DNA from: Calliphora vicina
Taxonomy: Eukaryota; Arthropoda; Insecta; Diptera; Calliphoridae
NCBI RefSeq assembly: GCF_958450345.1
Contig: NC_088780.1
Location: 136,476,226 to 136,540,225, forward strand
DNA: 64,000 nucleotides
Direction: 5' to 3'
Shown here: piece by piece, positions 11,733 through 23,700 of the stretch
How positions within the stretch are numbered: the first letter of the stretch is position 1
Layout: each line of letters starts with the position of its first letter
Notes under the pieces: generated by a model
Told to the model about the DNA's origin: nothing
What the model saw: only the letters and a program-made list of their open reading frames with translations
Database searches by the model: none
Translations under genes and position numbers: made by a program

Positions 11733-14700
11733 CTAAAACAAATAGAAATTAATATATAAATTTCAAAATTAACAGATAATTCATATAAAACTAAAACTTA
11801 CGAAAACACCTCTTCCTTTGATAATGCGGCCGCTGCGTGATGTCGGTACCTTTTTCTTTGACCAACCAAAAAAACCTCGCACTTCAGTTTTTTCTTGTCG
11901 GTCCCGCGAATTGTCACGAACTTCCCCTTTTTCCAGTGATCTTTTAGAACGATCATCGCGCATAAGAAATTTATTGGAAACCTGACAACATATTACGAAT
12001 AGAAATGTTTTGTATAATAAAGTTATTTAAGTGGAAACTTACCTCTGGTATCTCATCTGGATCGATATTGGTAACTGTCACTAGAGGATGTATTTGACCT
12101 TCTTCATCGTCACCTGTAGCTTCTCCTTCTTCAATTTCTTTCTCCGATTCAGATCTATAAAAGTACGATTAATAAAATAATTGATATTTCTTCATATGGG
12201 AGTTTAATTAGTTAACCAATTGTTCTAGATGTTTAATGCAATTCGAATTATGTTTTATCAACTTGTTTTAAATTAGGGTTCATAATTGGGAATAATTTCT
12301 CGGGAATTCCCAGGAATATAGAAAAGATTATAAGACTTATTTTTAAAATTACATTATCTTTACTGCACAGATAAGACAAATTACATAGTTGTGGTTTATT
12401 GCCAATCGAATGATTCGATTATATCCATAGATTTTTTAAATCCTGGCAACATAAAATCAGAAAAATTATAAAATTTTTGTCACCCAAATAAATTTGTTTA
12501 GACACATGAGGAAATTTTTTTAATTTTTCATTTATCACAACCAAAATAACTTTCTCTATTCGTAATCGTAATAAATTTCGAAAACTCAATCGTTATCGAA
12601 TGTCATCTTAGTAAATTTTTTTTGATATGGAATATCGGAATAACAAAAATATACTGGTTTTTGAGTTAATTTAGAATTAAAAATAACAGATTTTTTTAAT
12701 ATTTCCCGGGAATGGAAAAAGTTTGGGAAATTAGAAACTTATTTTAAATGTATTTAAAAAACTTCTTTGAGATTCTGCTATTAATGCAGTATCTCCTTTG
12801 ATAACACAAAAAAAGGGATGAACACGGGTTCGAATGGAAGTCGACTGCCTAACGATTTTAAAATTAAGACTGAATGTATCATGTTCCGAATGATATGTAT
12901 GGCATAGCATTCGATCATCGCAATACAACTATTGATAAGTTTTTCTTGTGAAAAATTACGATTAGTTAAATAGTTCTCATCGTATTTACTATCTTTAGTC
13001 GTGTGAAAGTCAGGACGTTTAAAAGCGAGGATTTCGTTTTTGCCCTAATCATAATTTATATGGATTATTCAGGCCTGTTACACAGTTTGTTCGGAATGGT
13101 TTCAATTCCGTAGTTTTCATTCCGATCGATTTCGTTTTATGTTTTTCAGATTCCGTGTAATTTATTAATTCCAAAAATATTTCATAATTCTGTATTTCAG
13201 ATTTTAATTTGACATCGTTTTTTATATTAAAACAACAGTGAAGTTTTTGGTACAGAAAAATAAAAACTAATAATTACAAAGAAATATCAATTCCACTTTG
13301 AAAACTGAAAGTGGTTTCATTCCGAAAGAAATTTTCGCTTTTATTTTTCTGATGAAGCGAAATACGGAATTAATTACACTTTCGATCGGAATGGGATTCT
13401 GTGACACGCCTGATTAACTGATATTTTACGCTCACAAGACAATATACGCTACGAATCGACCGGTGTCTCACTTGGTCAACAGTGGAACTGTTGGTGTTCT
13501 CACGAAACAATTAAATATTTGAAGATATTTTGAAGATGTAAAATTAATCAAACCTACTAAATTATACGCGGACAACAGCATTTGTTCTGTAACTTCACAG
13601 ACGATAATGGGTAAAACTAACTGTCGCCATGTCTCTAAACAGAGGCTGATGGTATAGTCGAAAGACTTCGACAAGTTCAATACTACTTCCAAAACTGTAT
13701 AATCTGAGTAGCAGTTTCCGTGGTAACGAAATCCATGTTGATAGGGTGCCAGGTATAGATGCTGTGAAAGCAAAGCGAAATTTTATAAATGTATATCCAA
13801 TAGCTTCAAAGTCATTATATAGATTACATCTGGTCCTTAATACTTTATCATTTCTCATGACTTATAATTTCTAATCCTCATGATATGAATGCTATCGCTA
13901 TAATGTCAAGATTGTTCCTCAAGTTTGGGAGAGACATTTAACGAGTCATAGATATAATCCGGAAGTGAGTAGTACGTAAAACCGACAGTAATGGTATAAA
14001 CTTTAAAATCGTATATGTTCGTGCATGTCGTAGATTCTTAAACCTCACAAGAGATAAAGTTATTACTAAATCCTATATAAGGTGTCCATCCGATATAAGG
14101 TGTCCATCAAAATTTCGATCTGTTTATCCAAATAATATTGATTGATACTATTGACTAAAATACTTGTTGCTCTAACTAATACATATAGCCATGTCCGTCT
14201 ATCCGTCTGTATGTTGAAATCAACTTTCCGTAGCCCCCAAATAACTTACAAACATGATTGATACATCAAAATATCGGGAATTCTCCCGGCTCGGTTGCTA
14301 TTTCGTTTGTAATTTCTACATTTTTCATTTCCGACCATATAAAGTATATATATTCTGGATCCTTATAGATAGCGAAGTCGATTAAGCCATGTCCGTCTGT
14401 CTGTCTGTCCGTCCGTCTGTCTGCTGAAATCAATTTTCTAAAGACCCCAGATATCTTTGGGATCCAAATCTTCAATAATTCTGTCAGACATGCTTTCGAG
14501 AAGTTTGCTATTTAAAATCAGTAAAATCGGTCCACAAATGGCTGAGATATGAGGAAAAAACCAGGACAACCTTGATTTTTGACCTATATCTTGATTACTA
14601 AGTCATTAATATAGTCAATATGGATATCTAATGATAGATATTGCAAAGACCTTTGCAATGACGTATATAAAACCATAGTTGGACCTACAATGGCTCAAAA

Positions 14701-17700
14701 TCGGAAAAAATATTTTTTAACCCGATTTTTTTACCAAAAGTTTTTTTTTCGCTAAATATTAAAAAAAATATTGAAAAAAACAAAAAACAAAATTTTTAAA
14801 AAAGAAAAAATTTAAAAAACAATTCGAAATTTTTTTTCCAAAAAATTAAAAAACTGCAAAAATAAAATAAATTTTGTTTACCTAAAAATTTATTTTGAAG
14901 TATAATTTGGTGAAGGGTATATAAGATTCGACACAGCCGAATATAGCCCTCTTACTTGTTTTATCTATATCTGGATTACTAAGTCATTAATATAGACAAT
15001 ATGGATATCTAATGATAGATATTTAATAGTCCATTGCAACAATGTATATAAGGCTATAGTAATTTGGGACTACAATGGGTCAAAATCGGGAAAAATATTT
15101 TTTACCAAAAAAAATTTTTTCACTAACAAATTTAAAAAAAATTAAAAAGTTTTCAAAAAAAATTTTAAATTTGTATTTTAAAGTATAATTTGATGAAGGG
15201 TATATAAGATTCGGCACAGCCGAATATAGCTCTCTTACTTGTTTTTTTTCAATTGATACATTGAGAATTTATAGTTATTGTTTTATAAATCCGATTAGTC
15301 ATATAATTTATTAAGTTTTCTAGTGTTTTTAGTCTTATATCCCGTCAATTATTCAACAATGTTCTTTTTTCATCTCTTCAAACGTATTATACTGATTATT
15401 TTCAGAATAAATTTGTCTCCACATATTCTCCATAGGGTTAAGATCTGGTGAACGTGTCGGCGATTCCATAACAGACAATCCATGTTGCACAAATCTGGTT
15501 TTAGTTGATCTGGAAACATGGATTGTACGGTTGTCAGCAAGTATTTTTTAATTAATTTTTTTCCGATTTGTTTCCAAAATGTTTCAGTACAAAAAATATT
15601 TTGGTGAAGGGTATATAAACAAAACTAACGACCTAATTTTTCAGATTTCCTATTGATGTTCGAAGAATCAATCAATCTAACCTTTTCCAAGTTCAGGCAA
15701 ATATTTAAGGGTGTGAAGTTAAATTCGTAAGTTAAATACGTCCCACATATATGTTAACTACTTAACATAGCACTGTTAAATAAAGTAAATTTGAAAAACA
15801 TAGTTTTTTTTGGCAAAAACATAATAAAATTAATTATTTTTATTCACCAATTAAAGAAAATACCTTAAATTTAAACTTTTAGTTAAAAAATAAAAAAAAC
15901 ATCTTCATATTAAGATTAAAATTACAGTTTGAATATGTAGTATTCAAGTTCATTGGCGGGCCACTTAGGACAGACCTGAATGGGGTTTGGATATGGTAGG
16001 TGAAAGCTGGGAGGGAGTAGATATCAAAACTATATAGGGTATACCCAGTTGTTTCTCAGGGAAGGCGCTATTAGGGGCGGAATTTGTTCGATTACTTTGT
16101 TTACATTAATGTTCAAAGCGTTATAGGGGCCATTTAGGACAGACCTGAATGGGGTTTTGAGATACCGGGTGAAAGCTGGGAGAGAGTAGATGTCAAAATT
16201 ATATAGGGCATATCCAGTCCTTTCTCAGGAAGGGCGCTACGAGGGGTGCAATTTGTTCCAAAATTGTTGTAATGTTAAAAGTGTTATAGGGGCCATTTAG
16301 GACAGACCTGAATGGGGTTTCAACATGGTGGGTGAAAACTGGGAGGGAGTAGATATCATAACTATATAGGGTATACCCAGTTGTTTCTCAGGGAGGGCGC
16401 TACGGGGGGTGGATTTTGTTCCAAAATTGTTGTAATGTTTAAAGTGTTATAGGGGCCATTTATGACAGACCTGAATGGGGTTTGGACATGGTGGGTGAAA
16501 GCTGGGAGGGAGTAGATATCAAAACTATATAGGGTATACCCAGTTGTTTCTCAGGGAGGGCGCTACGATGGGTGGACTTTGTTCAATTACTTTTTTAACA
16601 TTTATGTTCAAAGTGTTATAGGGGTCATTTAGGATAGACCTGAATGGAGTTTGGATATAGTGGGTGAAAGCTGGGAGGGAGTAGATATCAAAACTATATA
16701 GGGTATACCTAGTTGTTTCTCAGGGAGGGCGCTACGAGGTGTGGAATTTGTTCCAAAATTGTTGTAATGTTAAATGTGTTATAGGGGCCATTTAGGACAT
16801 ACCTGAATGGGGTTTCAACATGGTGGGTGAAAGCTGGGAGGGAGTAGATATCAAAACTATATAGGGTATACCCAGTTGTTTCTCAGGGAGGGCGCTACGA
16901 GGGGCGGACTTTGTTCAATTAACATTTATGTTCAAAGTGTGATAGGGGCCATTTAGGACAGACCTGAATGAGTTTTGGACATGGTGGGTAAAATCTGGGA
17001 GGGAGTAGATGTCAAAACTATATAGGGTATACCCAGTTGTTTCTCAGGGAGGGCGCTACGATGGGTGGACTTTGTTCAATTACTTTTTTAACATTTATGT
17101 TCAATGTGTAATAGGGGCCATTTAGGACAGACCTGAATCGGGTTTGGACATAGTGGGTGAAAGCTGGGAGGGAGTAGATGTCAAAACTATATAGGGTATA
17201 CCCAGTTGTTTCTCAGGGAGGGCGCTACGAGGGGTGGATATTGTTCAATTACTTTTTTAACATTTATGTTCAAAGTGTTATAGGGGCCATTTTGGACAGA
17301 CCTGAATGGGGTTTGGACATGGTGGGTGAAAGCTGGGAGGGAGTAGATATCAAAACTATATAGGGTATACCCAGTTGTTTCTCAGGGAGGGCGCTACGAG
17401 GGGTGGACTTTGTTCAATTACTTTTTTAACATTTATGTTCAAAGTGTTATACGGGCCATTTAGGACAGACCTGAATGAGGTTTGGATATGGTGGGTGAAA
17501 GCTGGGAGGGAGTAGATGTCAAAACTATATAGGGTATACCCAGTTGTTTCTCAGGGAGGGCGCTACGATGAGTGGAATTTGTTCAAATACTTTTTTGAAG
17601 ATTTTATGAAGAATTTTTGTATAGAAATACGTAAACATTTACGTCCCAGCAAAAACTTCGCTTACAAAGGCTACAATGACTTTTTAATAATGTCTCTTTT

Positions 17701-20700
17701 AATAACTTACTTTTTAAGTAGTAAAGTCTAAAAAAACAAAATAAACAAACAAAACAAAAAAGCTGTTACTTTTTTTCAATTTGCCCATTTTTTTTATTGC
17801 ACGTTTATTTTTAGAAAAACAGAAAAGAATATTGCATTACTGTGTGAAAACCATTATTTGATGCACAATGAAATAACTAAGCAGTGGTGTAGTGAGCACA
17901 ACAACAGACTAGCAAACAGATGGTTGATGGTTCGACTCTTGGCTGCGACTTATTTTTTTTTTTTATTTTTTGTTTGCAAATACAAAATTCTATATAACTC
18001 TACTAACAAAACAACTTATTTCCGTCCAAAATATCCCAGCAAAAACTTTTCTTACAAATAAGCCGAAAAATAAGGGGAATTTGACGATTCAACTACTTAT
18101 TTTTCTACTGTAAGAAGTCATTATTTTTGTTCGCGATGTCCCAAAAGTAATCCTTTATATTTTGGCCAGAAATAAGTTGTTTTGTTAGCGTTATTTATAG
18201 AATTTTTATTTACACAAAAAAGTAAAAATAAAAAAAATAAGTCGCAGACCCGATTCGAACCTGCAACCTTCTGTTTGGTAGTCTGCCGTTGTGCTCACTA
18301 CACCACTGCTTAGTTATTTCATTGTGCATCAAATAATGGTTTTCACACAGTAATGCAATATTCTTTTCTGTTTTTCTAAAAATAAACGTGCAATAAAAAA
18401 ATGGGCAAATTGAAAAAAAGTAACAGCTTTTTTGTTTTGTTTGTTTATTTTGTTTTTTTAGACTTTACTACTTAAAAAGTAAGTTATTAAAAGAGACATT
18501 ATTAAAAAGTCATTGTAGCCTTTGTAAGCGAAGTTTTTGCTGGGACGTAAATGTTTACGTATTTCTACACAAAAATTCTTCATAAATTCTTCAAAAAAGT
18601 ATTTGAACAAATTCCACCCCTCGTAGCGCCCTCCCTGAGAAACAACTGAGTATACCCTATATAGTTTTGACATCTACTCCCTCCCAGCTTTCACCCACCA
18701 TGTTGAAACCCCATTCAGGTCTGTCCTAAATGGCCCCTATAACACTTTGAACATAAATGTTAAAAAAGTAATTGAACAAAGTCCACTCATCGTAGCGCCC
18801 TCCCTGAGAAACAACTGGGTATACCCTATATAGTTTTGACATCTACTCCCTCCCAGCTTTCACCCACCATATCCAAACCTCATTCAGGTCTGTCCTAAAT
18901 GGCCCCTATAACACTTTTAACATTACAACAATTTTGGAACAAAATCCACCCCCCGTAGCGCCCACCCTGAGAAACAACTGGGTATACCCTATATAGTTTT
19001 GATATCTACTCCCTCCCAGCTTTTACCCACCATGTTGAAACCCCATTCAGGTCTGTCCTAAATGGCCCCTATAACACTTTTAACATTACAACAATTTTGG
19101 AACAAATTGCACCCCTCGTAGCGCCCTTCCTGAGAAAGAAGTGGATATGCCCTATATAATTTTGACATCTACTCTCTCCCAGATTTCACCCGGTATCTCA
19201 AAACCCCATTTAGGTCTGTCCTAAATGGCCCCTATAACGCTTTGAACATTAATGTAAACAAAGTAATCGAACAAATTCCGCCCCTAGTAGTGCCTTCCCT
19301 GAGAAACAACTGGGTATACCCTATATAGTTTTGACATCTACTCCCAGCTTTTACCCACCATGTCCAAAACTCATTCAGGTCTGTCCTAAATGGCCCCTAT
19401 AACACTTTGAACATTAATGTTAAAAAAGTAATTGAACAATATCCACCCCTCGTAGCGCCCTCCCTGAGAAACAACTGGGTATACCCTATATAGTTTTGAC
19501 ATCTACTCCCTCCCAGCTTTTACCCACCATGTCCAAAACTCATTCAGGTCTGTCCTAAATGGCCCCTATCACACTTTGAACATAAATGTTAAAAAAGTAA
19601 TTGAACAAAGTCCACCCATCGTAGCGCCCTCCCTGAGAAACAACTGGGTATACCCTATATAGTTTTGACATCTACATCCTCCCAGCTTTCACCCACTATG
19701 TCCGAACCCCATTCAGGTCTGTCCTAAATGGCCCTTATCACACATTGAACATAAATGTTAAAAAAGTAATTGAACAAAGTCCACCCATCGTAGCGCCCTC
19801 CCTGAGAAACAACTGGGTATACCCTATATAGTTTTGACATCTACTCCCTCCCAGCTTTTACCCACCATGTCCAAAACTCATTCAGGTCTGTCCTAAATGG
19901 CCCCTATCACACTTTGAACATAAATGTTAAAAAAGTAATTGAACAAAGTCCACCCATCGTAGCGCCCTCCCTGAGAAACAACTGGGTATACCCTATATAG
20001 TTTTGATATCTACTCCCTCCCAGCTTTCACCCACCATGTTGAAACCCCATTCAGGTCTGTCCTAAATGGCCCCTATAACACTTTTAACATTACAACAATT
20101 TTGGAACAAAGTCCACCCATCGTAGCGCCCTCCCTGAGAAACAACTGGGTATACCCTAAATAGTTTTGACATCTACTCCCTCCCAGCTTTCACCCACGAT
20201 ATCCAAACCCCATTCAGGTCTGTCCTAAATGGCCCCTATAACACTTTTAACATTACAACAATTTTGGAACAAATTCCACCCCTCGTATCGCCCTCCCTGA
20301 GAAACAACTGGGTATACCCTATATAGTTTTGATATCTACTCCCTCCCAGCTTTCACCCACCATGTCCAAACCCCATTCAGGTCTGTCCTAAATGGCCCCT
20401 ATAACACTTTAAATATTACAACAATTTTGGAACAAAATCCACCCCCCGTAGCGCCCTCCCTGAGAAACAACTGGGTATACCCTATATAGTTATGATATCT
20501 ACTCCCTCCCAGTTTTCACCCACCATGTTGAAACCCCATTCAGGTCTGTCCTAAATGGCCCCTATAACACTTTTAACATTACAACAATTTTGGAACAAAT
20601 TGCACCCCTCGTAGCGCCCTTCCTGAGAAAGAACTGGATATGCCCTATATAATTTTGACATCTACTCTCTCCCAGCTTTCACCCGGTATCTCAAAACCTC

Positions 20701-23700
20701 ATTCAGGTCTGTGCTAAATGGCCCCTATAACGCTTTGAACATTAATGTAAACAAAGTAATCGAACAAATTCCGCCCCTAATAGCGCCTTCCCTGAGAAAC
20801 AACTGGGTATACCCTATATAGTTTTGATATCTACTCCCTCCCAGCTTTCACCTACCATATCCAAACCCCATTCAGGTCTGTCCTAAGTGGCCCGCCAATG
20901 AACTTGAATACTACATATTCAAACTGTAATTTTAATCTTAATATGAAGACGTTTTTTTTTAGTTTTTAACTAAGAGTTTAAATTTAAGGTATTTTCTTTA
21001 ATTGGTGAATAAAAATAATTAATTTTATTATGTTTTTGCCCAAAAAAACTATGTTTTTCAAATTTACTTTATTTAACAGTGCTATGTTAAGTAGTTAACA
21101 TATATGTGGGACGTATTTAACTTACGAATTTAACTTCACACCCTTCAAATATTTTCCCTGTCACTTTGTGTCTCAAATATTTCGGTTTATAAATCAAATG
21201 AAAGTAAAGGATTATTATCTGAACAACGTTTGAGCAACAAGTATTTTAGTCAATAGTATCAATCAATACTATTTGTATTTTTGGATAAACAGTTACCTTA
21301 TAATTTTGACATTCAACATATTACAAAACTTGAAATTTAGGGGATTATTTTCTAAATCTATCACTTGACTCCGAGATTTAGGCTATTAGTTTTCATATTG
21401 TGCGGTAAAAACATTTAAGACTAGACAATTGCTGAATATTAGATAACTGTGTACAAACTTAACATAAACATCATAGAACTCTAACTCGTTTTCTCCAAAT
21501 ATTTGCTAAGCGGAGGTTAATTTAGTTATACTTACTTTTCTTTATCACTAGATTTAGAACGTTTCTTTTTCTTCTTTTTCTCCTTGCGCTTGCTACGCTT
21601 TTCAGTCTCTGAATCACTAGCAGAATTATTTTCGCCAGATGAAGCGGCAGCCCGTTTCTTTTTCTTCTTGTCTTTTTTAACTGAAAACAACAACATGTTT
21701 CGTCTCATTTTATAAGTATTTACATAATATGTATAAGTATGTAAATAAAAAAAAGCCACAACAATTAAATTACCTTTAAGCTGACGCACTAATTCACCAC
21801 AATTACTAATAATAGCATCTTGTAAAGGACGTGAATTACGATCGACTGGCAAATCTTCTAATTGGCGTACTAAATCTTGACCCGATATAACTTCACCGAA
21901 AACAATATGAACGCTGAAAATATTGAAAAAAAAATTGTCAGTGCATTGTTTAATTTAAAAAATTTCTGTTAAAAACTTACTTGTCCAAATGTGGAGCAGG
22001 TTGTGTAGTACTATAATGAAAAACAGAAGAAGAGAAAAATATTCTTTACACTTTGTCATTTACTACATTGATTTGTATGTTTTTTTATATTTTTGGTGTT
22101 GAAATGGTTGAAGAATTGGCTACAATTTTGTTTAATTATTTTTGTTTTTTGTATTGGGTATGAATGCAAAATAATTTCTACATTTTGGGAATTAGAACAT
22201 ATTCTGATGAAAACAATCATTTCAGATGATATTAGCGGTAATGTTGAGCCTAAAAGTCTGAGGCTTTCTTAGACTATTGCACTGGCTTATTCCATGGAAT
22301 ATGTATCTGTTTTAGTTTAGGAGCTGGTAGACCTGTCAGCAATTTTACTAATTTAAGACGTCCATTTGTGTTTGGTTATGAGCATCAAATGTTGCTAGCT
22401 AGTTAATCCACCAGTGTAAACACATCGTATAAGTACTTTGAAAAGTTGTAAGGAAATTTAGTGAGACAGGCCCCCGTGCTTTAGCTTAGGATGCCACATT
22501 GCTAGATAATAAATAACAATATAATCATGTAATATTTGGATTTTTTAAATAAGTTTCTAAAACATTGTTTATGGTTACAAAAAACAAATAAGAATGTTTA
22601 GAAAATAATAAAACAAACATAAAATAATGCTGAAAATAAACTGGGAATTATTATTTGAAATGTTATGTTATTAATGTTGGGATGCTTGGGTGATGCTTAC
22701 ATAAAGAATTGGGAGCCATTGGTGTTTTTACCACGATTTGCCATGGAAAGCAAAAAAGGACGTTCATGTTTCACATCAAAATTTTCATCTGTAACGAAAG
22801 AGAAGATTTAAAATTAATTTATTAAAAATGTGCATTACTTATTTGAGAAATAAAAGTTAGTTAAACAAATAATACAGATTTCGACAAACTACTTTAGTTA
22901 GTTGATCTAATTAACTGTCTGCTAAAGTCAAACAAATTTATTTTATTTGTTTGTTATTTAAAAAAAAATTATTTCTAGAGTCACACTAGTTCCATTATTC
23001 AGAATTACTTTTTAGGATATGTCTCCAAACAATCAACTCGATTCATACAGTAATGACTGAGATTAAAGCGAAAATCTATAAAAAAAAGACAAACTGTTCA
23101 CTAAAATATAGACCTAATAACACTATTCGCGCAAAAGTTGGACTGAAACCGAAACTTTTATAGAGTAAAAACATAGATTATTGAATTTTAAAGGAGAAAC
23201 AAGATTTGAATATAATGAATAAACAAATTGAAGAGGAGGATGAGACAATTTTTCATATTTCCGGTGATCTACGCATTAGGTTTCTGGGGCATCGTTCCTT
23301 ATATACTCTTTCTGAGTTTTCGGAAATTAAGTTGAGTGCATCAATGCCTTTATTAGTAATAGTAATTGGCAAACCAAACCAGACACGGGAATCTCCACGG
23401 AGTGACCTAATATCCGTCAAATGACTGGTACATAATATTCTCCTCACCTATCTTCTTCGGTGACTTCTCTTTTAATCTCTATCTGGCCCTCTTTTATTTC
23501 TATTTTCAGGTAACTTCGACCCAAGTGAGCTGCTCTCTTCCTGTCTCTACCATGACGCTGCCTGTTAACCTAACCTAAGTAAGCATCTTCTAAAAACTGT
23601 TACCTCTAAAAGACTTTTCAGTTCAAGAATAAAAACTAGATTAATGGAGTCCACAATGTCAATTGGTTGCAGCAGTGGTTGCTGTGTTGACAGCCCTTGG

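Larger units (their letters stand above)
15707..21145. mobile_element. Foldback-type element, non-autonomous, 5439 bp
   Basis: One large inverted repeat with almost no unique interior. The termini AAGGGTGTGAAGTTAAATTC and exact reverse complement are bounded by a 9-bp duplication. From outside in, each arm has a flank of about 250 bp, a tandem array of about 165-bp units, a shared inner segment of about 300 bp (left 17580-17878, right 18313-18600) and a tRNA-like sequence. The centre is about 18000-18200. No transposase is present, so movement would need an enzyme in trans. Long inverted arms built of tandem repeats with a 9-bp duplication are hallmarks of Drosophila FB elements; some FB-class elements are thought to use a Mutator-like transposase. 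I cannot show sequence homology to FB itself. It lies in Moca-cyp intron 5. Confidence 0.85.

Noticed and set aside
17879..18313. Functional tRNA genes
   Set aside because: A and B boxes are present, but acceptor and T stems do not pair properly and the left copy is clearly decayed.
17178..18673. Repeated 61-71-residue frames beginning MSKLYRVYPVVSQGGRY
   Set aside because: They are translations of the tandem unit (ACTATATAGGGTATACCC) in the foldback arms and appear in both arms. Frames are broken in other units, so they are not protein-coding.
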